The notes under the pieces are model-generated. The model saw only the letters and a list, made by a program, of their open reading frames with translations, ran no database searches and was not told where the DNA came from. A stretch of DNA of 64,000 nt, from the NCBI RefSeq assembly GCF_030296055.1, contig NZ_AP027370.1:1414501-1478500 (forward strand), written 5' to 3'. The position numbers and the translations under genes were made by a program. Shown here piece by piece: positions 33,505 to 42,442 of this stretch; position 1 is the stretch's first letter, and every line of letters begins with the position of its first letter. Origin of the DNA: Hydrogenimonas cancrithermarum. Lineage in GTDB: Bacteria; Campylobacterota; Campylobacteria; Campylobacterales; Hydrogenimonadaceae.

Positions 33505-34282
33505 GCTGATAACGGGATTTCTGCTGACTTCGGCGCTTCTTTTTGCCGATGCGTTCAAGTCGTTTCCAAAAACATACTATACGATCAAAGAGAGCGAAAA
33601 GCAGAAAGAGATGTTCGTAAAAATTCTCTATCCGCTTATTTTGCAGGAGGAAGAGAAGATTGGAAAAGAGCGTCGGTTCGTCGAGACGTTTTTTGCCAAA
33701 TTTCAAAAAGAGGGCATCGTCACGCCGGATGAGATAAAAAGACTCGAACGTCTGGCAAAAAAGTACCGCATCAAATCGCTCTATGACAAAGAGGCGTATC
33801 TCAAGCGAATCGATACGGTTCCCGTTTCGATGGTACTTGCCCAGGCCTCCATCGAGAGTAACTGGGGGAAGAGCCGTTTCGCCCGCGAAGCGAACAATCT
33901 TTTCGGGGAGTGGACCTGGGGGAAAAGGGGTATCGTCCCGAAAAACCGTCCCGAGGGGGAGCGCTACAAAATACGCATCTTCGACTCGCTCGAAGACTCC
34001 ATCGCCTCCTATATGCGCAATCTCAACCGACACTGGGCCTACAAAGCGTTCAGGGAAGCGCGGTATGAAGCGAGAAAAGCGGGAAAACCGTTCGGGGGGT
34101 TTGTCGCGGCAGCCTATCTGACCCACTATTCTCAACTCGGCGAAAAATATACGCATATGGTGAAACGAACCATCGAAAAGTACGCATGGGATCTTTACGA
34201 TTTGCAGGAAAATGCACCGAATATCGCCTTCGGCAACGAGATGGTCATGCTCTCCAAAGAGATTTACAGAGGGTTACAATAA
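33497..34282 (+). CDS. Bax-like glucosaminidase-domain protein
   Basis: A 261-residue exported protein starting with TTG and a short signal peptide (LITGFLLTSALLFADAF). A glucosaminidase domain lies at about 100 to 225: MVLAQASIESNWGKSRFAREANNLFGEW contains the catalytic Glu and the WGKS motif, and YKIRIFDSLEDSIASYMRNLN is the following family stretch. It should hydrolyse N-acetylglucosaminyl bonds of peptidoglycan in the periplasm; E. coli Bax is the nearest named relative. ATG at 33530s would lose the signal. Coupled to dapF. Confidence 0.85.
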   Translation: MTKLITGFLLTSALLFADAFKSFPKTYYTIKESEKQKEMFVKILYPLILQEEEKIGKERRFVETFFAKFQKEGIVTPDEIKRLERLAKKYRIKSLYDKEAYLKRIDTVPVSMVLAQASIESNWGKSRFAREANNLFGEWTWGKRGIVPKNRPEGERYKIRIFDSLEDSIASYMRNLNRHWAYKAFREARYEARKAGKPFGGFVAAAYLTHYSQLGEKYTHMVKRTIEKYAWDLYDLQENAPNIAFGNEMVMLSKEIYRGLQ

Positions 34283-34312
34283 GATAATGGGAGCAGTGCG
34301 AGCGAAAGCGGG

Positions 34313-35380
34313 TCAAAGTCCCGCTTCTTTGATCGCCTCGGCCTGGAAGTGGGCGATGAGAGGCTCGATAATCTCGTCGAGCAGCCCGCCCTCCATGATT
34401 TCGTTCAGCCGGTAGAGTGTCAGGCCGATACGGTGGTCGGTGATACGGTTCTGCGGGTAGTTGTATGTGCGGATGCGCTCGCTTCGGTCGCCTGAACCGA
34501 CCTGTGCCTTGCGGTCGGCGCTGCTGGCGGCCAGCTGCTCCTGCAGATGCTTTTCATAAACACGCGCTTTGAGAATTTTGAGCGCTTTCTCTTTGTTTTT
34601 GTGCTGCGACTTCTCATCCTGCATCGCGACGACGATACCCGTGGGGATGTGGGTGATGCGCACGGCCGAGTCGGTCGTGTTGACCGACTGCCCACCGCAT
34701 CCGCTGGAACGGTAGACATCGATCTTGAGGTCGTTCGGATTGATCTGGACATCGACATCTTCGACTTCGGGAAGTACGGCGACCGTTACGGCCGAGGTGT
34801 GGATACGTCCCTGAGACTCCGTCGCGGGAACCCGCTGAACCCGGTGTGTTCCCGCTTCGTACTTGAGTCGGCTGTAAACCTTCTCTCCCTTGATGAGTGC
34901 AACGATCTCTTTGTAGCCACCCGCTTCGCTCTCGCTGGAGCTCTCGATCACAATTTTCCAACCTTTGTTTTCGGCATAGCGTACATAGGCTTTGAAAAGG
35001 TCTCCGACAAAGAGTGCCGCCTCGTCACCACCCGTTCCGGCACGGATTTCGAGGTAGATGTTTTTGTCGTCGTTGGGATCTTTGGGGATGAGCAGAAGTT
35101 TGATCTCTTCGTTCATCTTCTCGAGCTGCGGTTCAAGCTCCTTGAGCTCTTCGGCCGCCAGCTCTCCAAGCTCCGGGTCGCCAAGCAGCGACTTGTTCTC
35201 TTCGATCGCCTCGACGGTTGCGATGTAGGCTTTCGCTTTCTCCACGAGGGGTTCGAGATCGGACTGCTCCTTGGAGAGGGCGGTCATCTGCTTGATGTCG
35301 TTCGTGATGTCGGGAGAGCTTAAAAGGGTGTTGATTTCGTTATAGCGGTCGATAAATGGTTGTAGTTTTTCTCGTAGCAT
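34313..35380 (-). CDS. prfA: peptide chain release factor 1
   Basis: A 355-residue class I release factor. The catalytic GGQ is in [17 protein letters not shown], and the PxT-type codon-recognition loop region is around residues 185 to 195 ([12 protein letters not shown], giving PAT, the RF1 version, not the SPF of RF2). It reads UAG and UAA. It lies 22 bases downstream of rpsT on the same strand. Confidence 0.97.
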   Translation of the reverse strand: MLREKLQPFIDRYNEINTLLSSPDITNDIKQMTALSKEQSDLEPLVEKAKAYIATVEAIEENKSLLGDPELGELAAEELKELEPQLEKMNEEIKLLLIPKDPNDDKNIYLEIRAGTGGDEAALFVGDLFKAYVRYAENKGWKIVIESSSESEAGGYKEIVALIKGEKVYSRLKYEAGTHRVQRVPATESQGRIHTSAVTVAVLPEVEDVDVQINPNDLKIDVYRSSGCGGQSVNTTDSAVRITHIPTGIVVAMQDEKSQHKNKEKALKILKARVYEKHLQEQLAASSADRKAQVGSGDRSERIRTYNYPQNRITDHRIGLTLYRLNEIMEGGLLDEIIEPLIAHFQAEAIKEAGL

Positions 35381-35402
35381 CAGTTTGCCTCAGGCGCGCG
35401 GG

Positions 35403-35672
35403 TTACGCGGCGCTGAGTGCATTGACTTTGGACTGGAGGCGGCTCACTTTGCGTGAAGCGGTGTTTTTCTTGAGGATCCCCTTGCTGACATACTTGTGCA
35501 GTTCGCGGTTGGCGATCTTCATCGCTTCGACCGCTGCCTCTTTGTCGCCCGCTTCGACCGCTGCCAAAACAGCCTTGGTGATGTTCTTGATACGTGTTTT
35601 GTAGTATCGGTTGCGTGCTGTGCGCTTTACAGTTTGGCGGATACGTTTTATCGCTGATTTGTGATGTGCCAT
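35403..35672 (-). CDS. rpsT: 30S ribosomal protein S20
   Basis: An 89-residue basic, helical protein of normal length: [21 protein letters not shown] at the start and [19 protein letters not shown] near the end. It binds the 5' domain of 16S rRNA early in assembly. It is divergent from glmM and leads into prfA, the frequent rpsT-prfA pairing of the clade. Confidence 0.96.
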   Translation of the reverse strand: MAHHKSAIKRIRQTVKRTARNRYYKTRIKNITKAVLAAVEAGDKEAAVEAMKIANRELHKYVSKGILKKNTASRKVSRLQSKVNALSAA

Positions 35673-35765
35673 ATGGTATAATCCTTGTCATTAGAAAATT
35701 TTGGGAATCATACCTTAAAATTTATTAAATTTAAATTAAATGTAAGATTTCTGCAAGGGAGAAAA

Positions 35766-37106
35766 ATGAAACTGTTTGGGACAGACGGGGTTCGCGGACT
35801 GGCCGGCAAAGAGCTCGATGCCTTTGTGGCGATGAAACTCGCGATGGCGGCAGGCATCTACTTTAGAAAACATGCAAAAACCAACAAGATCCTGGTGGGT
35901 AAAGATACGCGCCGAAGCGGCTATATGATCGAGAACGCCCTGGTCAGCGGCTTGACGGCTGTTGGCTACAATGTGATCCAGATCGGCCCGATGCCAACAC
36001 CCGCGATCGCCTTTTTGACCGAGAATATGCGGTGTGATGCGGGGATCATGATCAGTGCCAGCCACAATCCCTACGAAGACAACGGAATCAAGTTTTTCGA
36101 TGCGCGCGGCAACAAGTTGAACGAAAAGGATGAGGCGGCGATCGAGAAGATTTTCTTCGACACGGAACTTCTGATTTCGGAGCAGAAGACGGGCAAAGAG
36201 ATCGGCTCCTCCAAGCGGATAGACGATGTGATCGGACGCTACATCGTCCAGCTCAAAAACTCTTTCCCCACCGATATGACGCTCAACGACGTGCGTATCG
36301 TGCTCGACACGGCCAACGGCGCCGCCTACAAAGTGGCTCCGACCGTTTTTGAAGAGCTGGGTGCCGACGTCATCGTCATCAACAACAAGCCCAACGGGTA
36401 CAATATCAACGACAACTGCGGTGCGATGCACCCTGAAGCGCTCAGTGAGAAGGTTCGCGAGTACCGTGCCGATATCGGATTCGCGTTCGACGGCGATGCC
36501 GACAGACTGGTCGTTGTCGATGAAAAAGGCAATCAGGTCGATGGCGACAAACTGATCGGGGCGCTGGCACTATACCTGAAGAAAGAGGGAAAACTGGAAA
36601 ACGACTGTATCGTCGCGACGGTCATGAGCAACCAGGGGTTCGAAGATTTTCTGGGAAGACACGGCATCAAGCTCGTACGCTCCAATGTCGGAGACAAATA
36701 TGTTCTCGAAGAGATGCACAGAAACGGCTGTGTGCTCGGTGGTGAGCAGAGCGGCCATGTCATCTTCAGCGAGTATGCCAAAACGGGCGACGGCCTGGTC
36801 ACCGCACTGCAGACGATCGCACTGATCCTTCGAAGCGGCAAAAAGGCGAGTGAAGTACTCGACCCGTTCGAGCTCTATCCGCAAAAGCTCGTCAACCTCA
36901 AAGTAGCCGAGAAGAAGCCGCTCGAATCGATCGAAGGGCTGAAAGAGAAAGAGGCGGCGATCAGAGCGGACGGATTGCGTTCGCTGATCCGTTACAGCGG
37001 CACCGAAAACAAACTCCGGATCCTGCTCGAGGGCAAGAGTGCCAAAAAGATCGAGCAGTGGATGGATGAGCTCGAAACATTCTTCAAAAAAGCGCTCAAT
37101 GCTTAA
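35766..37106 (+). CDS. glmM: phosphoglucosamine mutase
   Basis: A 446-residue alpha-D-phosphohexomutase. [16 protein letters not shown] start, phosphoserine loop [19 protein letters not shown], metal-binding [11 protein letters not shown], and the sugar-binding GGEQSGH are all present, with the final phosphate-binding [12 protein letters not shown]. It converts glucosamine-6-phosphate to glucosamine-1-phosphate for UDP-GlcNAc, which also feeds the glycosylation genes downstream. The start ATG at 35766 follows AAGGGAGAAAA. It overlaps lspA by eight bases. Confidence 0.97.
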   Translation: MKLFGTDGVRGLAGKELDAFVAMKLAMAAGIYFRKHAKTNKILVGKDTRRSGYMIENALVSGLTAVGYNVIQIGPMPTPAIAFLTENMRCDAGIMISASHNPYEDNGIKFFDARGNKLNEKDEAAIEKIFFDTELLISEQKTGKEIGSSKRIDDVIGRYIVQLKNSFPTDMTLNDVRIVLDTANGAAYKVAPTVFEELGADVIVINNKPNGYNINDNCGAMHPEALSEKVREYRADIGFAFDGDADRLVVVDEKGNQVDGDKLIGALALYLKKEGKLENDCIVATVMSNQGFEDFLGRHGIKLVRSNVGDKYVLEEMHRNGCVLGGEQSGHVIFSEYAKTGDGLVTALQTIALILRSGKKASEVLDPFELYPQKLVNLKVAEKKPLESIEGLKEKEAAIRADGLRSLIRYSGTENKLRILLEGKSAKKIEQWMDELETFFKKALNA

Positions 37107-37539
37107 GGCGTGGGCCACATTTTTACTTGCCCTGGCGGGCATCTACATAATCGACCAGAATATCAAAGCGATTTTTCTGGCAGGGTGGCGATGGGAAAGC
37201 CCTTGTATCTCCCTCACGCTCGTTTTCAACAAGGGGGTCGCCTTTTCGATGTTCGCCTTTCTGGGGCCCTATCTGAAATGGATCCAGCTCGGATTGCTCG
37301 CTGGCGTTCTCGGATACATAATACACGGGAAGTATCTGCAGCGCCACAGCCTGCCGCTCGGTATACTTTTCGGTGCGGGCATCAGCAATATCGCCGACCG
37401 TTTCATGCATGGCGGCGTGGTCGACTATGTGCATTGGCACTGTGGATTCGATTTTGCCGTCTTCAACTTTGCCGATGTGATGATCGATACGGCGGTGGCG
37501 TGGCTGTTGATAGAAAGTTTCTTTTTTAAGAAAAAATAA
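37099..37539 (+). CDS. lspA: lipoprotein signal peptidase
   Basis: A 146-residue membrane protease with four hydrophobic segments. The catalytic Asp pair is in [17 protein letters not shown] and [20 protein letters not shown] is the family substrate-binding motif. It cleaves the signal peptides of diacylglyceryl-modified lipoproteins. Overlaps glmM. Confidence 0.95.
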   Translation: MLKAWATFLLALAGIYIIDQNIKAIFLAGWRWESPCISLTLVFNKGVAFSMFAFLGPYLKWIQLGLLAGVLGYIIHGKYLQRHSLPLGILFGAGISNIADRFMHGGVVDYVHWHCGFDFAVFNFADVMIDTAVAWLLIESFFFKKK

Positions 37540-37551
37540 AAGAATATTTTG

Positions 37552-37557
37552 TATAAT
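37552..37557 (+). promoter_or_regulatory. -10 element for tRNA-Val
   Basis: TATAAT about 78 bases before tRNA-Val, preceded by TTTTTAAG and A-rich sequence. The distance is large, so the transcript may include an unannotated leader. Confidence 0.4.
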
Positions 37558-37634
37558 TCCGTCACAAATCTTCAGCACTTCTTCCGGTTTTATGGAAAAA
37601 GAGCGAATTTTCTGCTAAACTTACCGCAACGGAT

Positions 37635-37710
37635 GGTCGCGTAGCTCAGTTGGTAGAGCACTACCTTGACATGGTAGTGGTCACAGGTTCAAGTCCTGTC
37701 GTGGCCACCA
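37635..37710 (+). tRNA. tRNA-Val (anticodon GAC)
   Basis: Acceptor GGTCGCG/CGTGGCC (two G-T pairs), anticodon stem CTACC/GGTAG around TTGACAT, T-arm GGTTCAAGTCC, encoded CCA. Anticodon GAC reads GTC/GTT. Confidence 0.95.
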
Positions 37711-37720
37711 TCCCCTTTTT

Positions 37721-37826
37721 CAAAAGTTAAAAGTTAATAACTAGAAGTTAAAAATTTTAGAAGTATTGTTATGCAAAAATTTTATCGCAAACAATTTTGG
37801 TTTTTAACTTTTGACTTTATAACTAT
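37721..37826 (+). repeat. AT-rich repeat tract between tRNA-Val and thrS
   Basis: AGTTAAAA-like units occur at 37725–37756 (AAAAGTTAAAAGTTAATAAC, then AGAAGTTAAAA), and a perfect 12-base inverted pair CAAAAGTTAAAA / TTTTAACTTTTG lies at 37721–37732 and 37802–37813. The tract is much richer in A+T than surrounding DNA. It forms the leader of the thrS operon; no open frame or known riboswitch is seen. Confidence 0.55.
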
Positions 37827-37843
37827 ATTTTCGAAGGAATTGC

Positions 37844-39667
37844 TTGGAAGAAAAAGAGATCATTGCCTATAAAGACAAAAACGGGCAGATTATTGACACT
37901 CAAACGGCTGCTGAAATGGATTGCAGCGACTGTGAACCTATCTACTTCGACAACTCCCCAGAAGCCCTTGAAGTTATCCGTCACTCCACCGCCCACCTGA
38001 TGGCACAGGCGATCAAACAACTCTATCCCGAAGCGAAATTTTTTGTCGGTCCCGTCGTCGACGAAGGTTTCTACTACGACTTCCGCGTCGATGAAAAGAT
38101 CAGCGACAGTGATCTGAAGAAGATCGAAAAGACGATGCAGCAACTGGCGAAGAAGAAGATCGACATCGAGCGCTACTGCATTCCCAAAAGCGAAGCCCAA
38201 GAGAAGTTCGCCGGTGACGACCTGAAGCAGGAGGTGATGAAGCGGATCGAAGACGACCGTCTTTGCATCTACCGCCAGGGCGATTTCGAAGACCTCTGCC
38301 GCGGGCCGCATGTGCCAAACACCAAATTTCTGCGCAACTTCAAGCTGACACGTGTGGCGGGCGCCTATCTGGGCGGCGATGAGACCAAAGAGATGCTCAC
38401 GCGCATCTACGGGATCGCTTTCGCCGACAAAGAGAGCCTCAAAGAGTATCTGAAGATGATCGAAGAGGCGAAAAAGCGTGACCACCGCAAACTGGGTACG
38501 GAGCTCGGGCTTTTCATGTTCAACGACGAAGCGGGTGCGGGGCTTCCGTTCTGGATGCCCAAAGGGGCACGCCTTCGCGGGAAGATCGAGCAGATTTTGT
38601 GGAAAGCGCACCGGCGCCGCGGCTATGAGCCGGTCAGAGGCCCGGAAATTCTGAAAGCCGACATGTGGCGTACGAGCGGCCACTACGCCTGCTACGGCGA
38701 AAACATGTACCTGACCGAGATCGACGGGCAGGAGTACGGCATCAAGCCGATGAACTGTATCGGGCATATTCTCATCTACAAGCACGACATGCACAGTTAC
38801 CGTGAACTGCCGCTCAAATATTTCGAATACGGTGTGGTCCATCGCCACGAGAAGAGCGGTGTGTTGCACGGTCTGCTGCGTGTTCGCGAATTTACGCAAG
38901 ACGATGCCCATATCTTCTGTACGCCCGAACAGATCAAACCGGTCGTCATCGACGTTCTGGAGTTCGTCGACCGCGTCATGAAGATCTTCGGATTCGAGTA
39001 CGAGATGGAGATTTCGACGAAACCGGAGAAGGCGATCGGCGACGATGCGATCTGGGAGACAGCGACCAAAGCGCTCAAAGAGGCGCTGGACGAGAACGGT
39101 TTCGAATACGGCATCGACGAAGGCGGTGGCGCTTTCTACGGACCGAAGATCGATATCAAGATCACCGATGCGCTGAAACGCAAATGGCAGTGCGGGACGA
39201 TCCAGGTCGACTTCAACCTTCCCGAGCGTTTCGAGCTGGAGTATGTCGACGAGAACAACGAACGATCGCGTCCGGTGATGATCCACCGCGCGATTTTGGG
39301 AAGTTTCGAGCGCTTCATCGCGATCTTGACGGAACACTTCGCCGGCGAGTTCCCGATCTTCATCGCGCCGACGCAGGTGATCTTCGTGCCGATTGCGGAA
39401 GACCACGTGGCGTACGCCAAAGAGCTGGCGGCCGAGCTGGCGGAGTTCGACGTCGATTGCGAAATCTACGACAAGAACGAGTCGCTCGCCAAGCGTGTGC
39501 GCACGGCCGAGAAACAGAAGGTGCCGATGATCGCCATCATCGGCGACGAAGAGGTCAAAAACCGCAATGTGGCGGTCCGCGACCGAAGAAAACGCGAGCA
39601 GTACGACCTGAGCGCGGAAGAATTTATCAAACTCATCAAGGAGCAGACAAGTGAGGTTAGGATTTGA
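37844..39667 (+). CDS. thrS: threonyl-tRNA synthetase
   Basis: A 607-residue class II synthetase, starting with TTG (GAAGGA six bases before). The TGS-type N-terminal part is short. The editing domain has [16 protein letters not shown] and the catalytic part [21 protein letters not shown], and zinc-binding residues in [36 protein letters not shown] is motif 2 and [19 protein letters not shown] motif 3. It heads the thrS-infC-rpmI-rplT cluster, the standard bacterial arrangement. Confidence 0.97.
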   Translation: MEEKEIIAYKDKNGQIIDTQTAAEMDCSDCEPIYFDNSPEALEVIRHSTAHLMAQAIKQLYPEAKFFVGPVVDEGFYYDFRVDEKISDSDLKKIEKTMQQLAKKKIDIERYCIPKSEAQEKFAGDDLKQEVMKRIEDDRLCIYRQGDFEDLCRGPHVPNTKFLRNFKLTRVAGAYLGGDETKEMLTRIYGIAFADKESLKEYLKMIEEAKKRDHRKLGTELGLFMFNDEAGAGLPFWMPKGARLRGKIEQILWKAHRRRGYEPVRGPEILKADMWRTSGHYACYGENMYLTEIDGQEYGIKPMNCIGHILIYKHDMHSYRELPLKYFEYGVVHRHEKSGVLHGLLRVREFTQDDAHIFCTPEQIKPVVIDVLEFVDRVMKIFGFEYEMEISTKPEKAIGDDAIWETATKALKEALDENGFEYGIDEGGGAFYGPKIDIKITDALKRKWQCGTIQVDFNLPERFELEYVDENNERSRPVMIHRAILGSFERFIAILTEHFAGEFPIFIAPTQVIFVPIAEDHVAYAKELAAELAEFDVDCEIYDKNESLAKRVRTAEKQKVPMIAIIGDEEVKNRNVAVRDRRKREQYDLSAEEFIKLIKEQTSEVRI

Positions 39668-40197
39668 GTAAGAAAAACGATGTAATCATGAACGAAGATA
39701 TCAGAGCCCGTGAGGTTCGCCTGGTAGGCGATGATGGTACGCAGTATGGCGTGGTCAGCCGTGACGAGGCGCTGAACAAAGCGGCCGATATGGGGCTCGA
39801 CCTCGTTCTGATTGCACCGCAGGCCAACCCGCCGGTCGCGAAGATCATGGACTACGGCAAGTTCAAGTACCAGCAGGAGAAGAAGAAGAAAGAGGCGAAG
39901 AAGAAGCAGAAGCAGATCGAAGTCAAAGAGATCAAGCTCTCCGTCAAGATCGCCCAAAACGACATCAACTACAAAGTCAAGCACGCCAGGGAGTTTCTGG
40001 AGCAGGGCAAGCATGTCAAATTCCGCGTCTTCCTGCGCGGTCGCGAAATGGCCAATCCCGAAGCGGGAGTCGAGGTACTCAAATCGGTCTGGCCGATGGT
40101 CGAGGATATCGCCGAGCTTGAAAAAGGGCCGTTTCACGAAGGGCGCTACATCAACATGTATGTCGTCCCCAAAAAAGACGCTCAGTCCAAAAAGTAG
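39664..40197 (+). CDS. infC: translation initiation factor IF-3
   Basis: A 177-residue protein with the N-terminal domain ([17 protein letters not shown]), the Lys-rich linker (about 70 to 85) and the C-terminal domain ending in [11 protein letters not shown]. The start codon is TTG at 39664, overlapping the thrS stop as TTGA; this mirrors the rare start codons (AUU in E. coli) used for IF-3 autocontrol, so the non-AUG start is probably functional. It prevents premature subunit joining and checks the initiator tRNA. Confidence 0.95.
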   Translation: MSKKNDVIMNEDIRAREVRLVGDDGTQYGVVSRDEALNKAADMGLDLVLIAPQANPPVAKIMDYGKFKYQQEKKKKEAKKKQKQIEVKEIKLSVKIAQNDINYKVKHAREFLEQGKHVKFRVFLRGREMANPEAGVEVLKSVWPMVEDIAELEKGPFHEGRYINMYVVPKKDAQSKK

Positions 40198-40214
40198 TGC
40201 AGGGGTTGTTTTTG

Positions 40215-40239
40215 AAAACGCGGAAATTTCCCGCGTTTT
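40215..40239 (+). terminator. terminator hairpin after infC
   Basis: AAAACGCGG and CCGCGTTTT pair around a seven-base loop, 18 bases after infC, with T-rich sequence after. It likely ends a thrS-infC transcript or partly attenuates read-through. Confidence 0.7.
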
Positions 40240-40259
40240 GCCTTTCGCTTCTTTTTTGA

Positions 40260-40265
40260 TATAAT
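40260..40265 (+). promoter_or_regulatory. -10 element upstream of rpmI
   Basis: TATAAT follows the infC terminator, about 80 bases before rpmI, which would give rpmI-rplT its own promoter. Confidence 0.5.
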
Positions 40266-40344
40266 TACGCCCCTATTTTTGCACGCGAAAAAACCGCCCA
40301 AGGGTGTGTTTTTTGCCGTGTTTATCTTACAAAGGAGGAAGTTC

Positions 40345-40542
40345 ATGCCTAAAATGAAGACGGTACGCGGCGCTGCAAAGCGTTTCAAAGTCAAAAAAAG
40401 CGGCAAAATCAAACGCGGATCCGCGTTTCGAAGCCACATTCTGACTAAAATGAGCCAGAAGCGCAAGCGCAAACTTCGCTCGGCACAGTATGTTGCTGAA
40501 GTCGATGCACCGCGCGTAAAAGCGATGCTCGGCCAAAAATAA
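40345..40542 (+). CDS. rpmI: 50S ribosomal protein L35
   Basis: A 65-residue basic protein: [24 protein letters not shown] and [15 protein letters not shown] are the family pattern. AAAGGAGG precedes the ATG, one of the strongest ribosome-binding sites here. It is a late-assembling large-subunit protein. Confidence 0.96.
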   Translation: MPKMKTVRGAAKRFKVKKSGKIKRGSAFRSHILTKMSQKRKRKLRSAQYVAEVDAPRVKAMLGQK

Positions 40543-40681
40543 GCAAGGGTAAACCAGTTAAAGCGTTCCCCGAAACGTACAATAGATGTACATGAACGGG
40601 CAAGTCCGGCCAGATTGTCCAGTAAAATGGTCCGGCACCTTGACATCGAAGAAGATGAAATAGGTAAAGAAAGGAAAGCAT
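40543..40681 (+). promoter_or_regulatory. structured rpmI–rplT intergenic leader
   Basis: The 139-base gap can form a hairpin around GTACA…TGTAC (about 40577–40591) extended by GTTC…GAAC, and a second pairing GGCCA…TGGTCC about 30 bases on. In other bacteria L20 represses its own operon through such RNA structures, but I see no direct match to those. A regulatory leader for rplT is inferred. Confidence 0.3.
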
Positions 40682-41038
40682 ATGCCACGAGTAAAAACAG
40701 GAGTCGTACGCCGACGCCGACACAAAAAGATTCTGAAGCTTGCCAAAGGCTTCTACAGCGGACGAAGAAAACACTTCAGAAAAGCGAAAGAGCAGGTTGA
40801 AAGAAGCCTGGTTTACGCATACCGCGACAGAAAACAGAAAAAACGAGAGTTCAGAAAACTCTGGATTATCCGTATCAACGCAGCGTGCCGTCTGAACGAT
40901 ATGAACTACTCCACATTTATGCACGGGCTCAAAAAAGCCGGTATCGAGCTGGATAGAAAAATCCTGGCCGATATGGCGATGAACAACCCTGCAGCATTTA
41001 CAAAAATCGTCGAGCAGTCCAAAGCCGCTCTGGCGTAA
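40682..41038 (+). CDS. rplT: 50S ribosomal protein L20
   Basis: A 118-residue basic protein: [33 protein letters not shown] and [25 protein letters not shown], the standard pattern. An early assembler that binds 23S rRNA and can repress its own mRNA in other bacteria. AAAGGAAAGC precedes the ATG. Confidence 0.97.
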   Translation: MPRVKTGVVRRRRHKKILKLAKGFYSGRRKHFRKAKEQVERSLVYAYRDRKQKKREFRKLWIIRINAACRLNDMNYSTFMHGLKKAGIELDRKILADMAMNNPAAFTKIVEQSKAALA

Positions 41039-41041
41039 CAG

Positions 41042-41069
41042 AAACAGCCTCCGAGCGGGGCTGTTTTTT
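41042..41069 (+). terminator. rho-independent terminator after rplT
   Basis: AAACAGCC and GGCTGTTT pair around a nine-base loop, followed by TTTTC; it starts three bases after the rplT stop. Confidence 0.85.
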
Positions 41070-41105
41070 CCCGCTTCATCTCTTAATAACATTCTCCGTT
41101 TTTGA

Positions 41106-41111
41106 TATAAT
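41106..41111 (+). promoter_or_regulatory. -10 element upstream of the ComEA-like gene and the pgl locus
   Basis: TATAAT at 30 bases before the ComEA-like start. It is the only good promoter-like sequence between rplT and the glycosylation genes, and may drive all of them. Confidence 0.45.
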
Positions 41112-41140
41112 GTTCCATCTTGTTGTATGGAGCTTTACCG

Positions 41141-41383
41141 ATGTATAAATACCTCGCCGTTTTTCTTATGAGTATCCTTTCGTTGATGGCCGCGATCAAT
41201 ATCAATACCGCCGACATCACAACGCTGACGCATATCAAAGGGATCGGACCGTCCAAAGCGAAAGCGATCGTCGAGTATCGAAAAAAGCATGGGCGATTCG
41301 AAAGTGTCGAGGAACTCGTCCAGGTCAAAGGAATCGGCAAAAAGAGTTTAGAGAAAATCAAATCCGATATCCCGGTGAAGTAG
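41141..41383 (+). CDS. ComEA-like helix-hairpin-helix protein
   Basis: An 80-residue exported protein: signal peptide MYKYLAVFLMSILSLMAA, then one ComEA-type HhH pair (ININTADITTLTHIKGIGPSKAKAIVEYRKKHG; VQVKGIGKKSLEKIKS). It should bind double-stranded DNA in the periplasm during natural transformation, as the small ComEA of other Campylobacterota does. A GGAG nine bases before the ATG supports the start. It ends six bases before the epimerase gene of the pgl locus. Confidence 0.85.
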   Translation: MYKYLAVFLMSILSLMAAININTADITTLTHIKGIGPSKAKAIVEYRKKHGRFESVEELVQVKGIGKKSLEKIKSDIPVK

Positions 41384-41389
41384 AGATTT

Positions 41390-42439
41390 ATGAAAATATT
41401 GGTAACGGGAACCGCCGGATTCATCGGCTATCATCTGGCAAAACGCCTTCTTGAAGAGGGGCATGAAGTTGTCGGGATCGACAATATCAATGACTATTAC
41501 GATGTCAACCTCAAATATGGCCGGCTGCGCGAACTCGGGATAGAAGAGCGTGATGTCAGTGCCGGAAAAAGAGTGAAGAGCCGTCGATATGACGGACATG
41601 CATTTTATCTGATGGATCTCGCGGACACTCCTGCCATAGAGAGGCTCTTCAAAGAGGAGAAGTTCGATGCGGTCTGCAATCTGGCGGCCCAGGCAGGTGT
41701 TCGCTACTCGCTGGAAAACCCCATGGCCTACATTCGGAGCAATGTGACCGGTTTTGCCAATATTCTGGAAGGGTGCAGAAATCACGAAGTCGAAAACCTC
41801 TGTTACGCCAGCAGTTCGAGTGTCTACGGGCTCAACAAATCGATGCCTTTCCGCGTCAGCGACAGTGTCGACCATCCGGTAAGCCTCTACGCCGCGACGA
41901 AAAAGGGCAACGAATTGATGGCACACACCTACAGTCACCTTTACGGTATTCGTACCACGGGTCTTCGTTTCTTCACTGTCTACGGCCCATGGGGACGCCC
42001 CGACATGGCCCCGATGCTCTTCGCCGACGCCATCTTGAACGACCGCCCGATCAACGTCTTCAACTACGGAAAGATGCAGCGTGATTTTACCTATATCGAC
42101 GATATCGTCGAGGGTGTCGTCAAAGTTATAGAAAATCCGGCAAAGGCGAACGAAGATTTCGATTTTATGCACCCCGACCCGGCCTCTTCCCCTGCTCCGT
42201 ACCGGGTATACAACATAGGCAACGGCAAACCTGTCAAACTGATGGATTTCATATTGACACTCGAGAAACATCTGGGCAAAAAGGCACAGATGAACATGAT
42301 GCCGATGCAGCCGGGGGACGTGGAAGCGACCTGGGCCGATACGAGCGCGCTAGAGCGGGATGTCGGTTACAGTCCGTCGACGGATCTGGATAGAGGTATC
42401 GAAAAATTTATCGAATGGTATCGTAGCTACTACCTATAG
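41390..42439 (+). CDS. NAD-dependent UDP-sugar epimerase (UDP-glucuronate 4-epimerase-like)
   Basis: A 349-residue SDR-type enzyme. The NAD site is TGTAGFIGYHLAKRLLEEGHEVVGID, the catalytic Ser is in SSSSVYGLN and Tyr/Lys in SLYAATKKGNE. The length, NYYDVNLK-like NDYYDVNLKYGR and GPWGRPDMAPMLFADAIL match UDP-glucuronate 4-epimerases, which give UDP-galacturonate; UDP-GlcNAc/GalNAc (Gne-like) epimerases are the alternative and would suit a pgl locus. It is the first gene of the locus, at the place of gne in C. jejuni pgl. Confidence 0.87.
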   Translation: MKILVTGTAGFIGYHLAKRLLEEGHEVVGIDNINDYYDVNLKYGRLRELGIEERDVSAGKRVKSRRYDGHAFYLMDLADTPAIERLFKEEKFDAVCNLAAQAGVRYSLENPMAYIRSNVTGFANILEGCRNHEVENLCYASSSSVYGLNKSMPFRVSDSVDHPVSLYAATKKGNELMAHTYSHLYGIRTTGLRFFTVYGPWGRPDMAPMLFADAILNDRPINVFNYGKMQRDFTYIDDIVEGVVKVIENPAKANEDFDFMHPDPASSPAPYRVYNIGNGKPVKLMDFILTLEKHLGKKAQMNMMPMQPGDVEATWADTSALERDVGYSPSTDLDRGIEKFIEWYRSYYL

Positions 42440-42442
42440 CAT

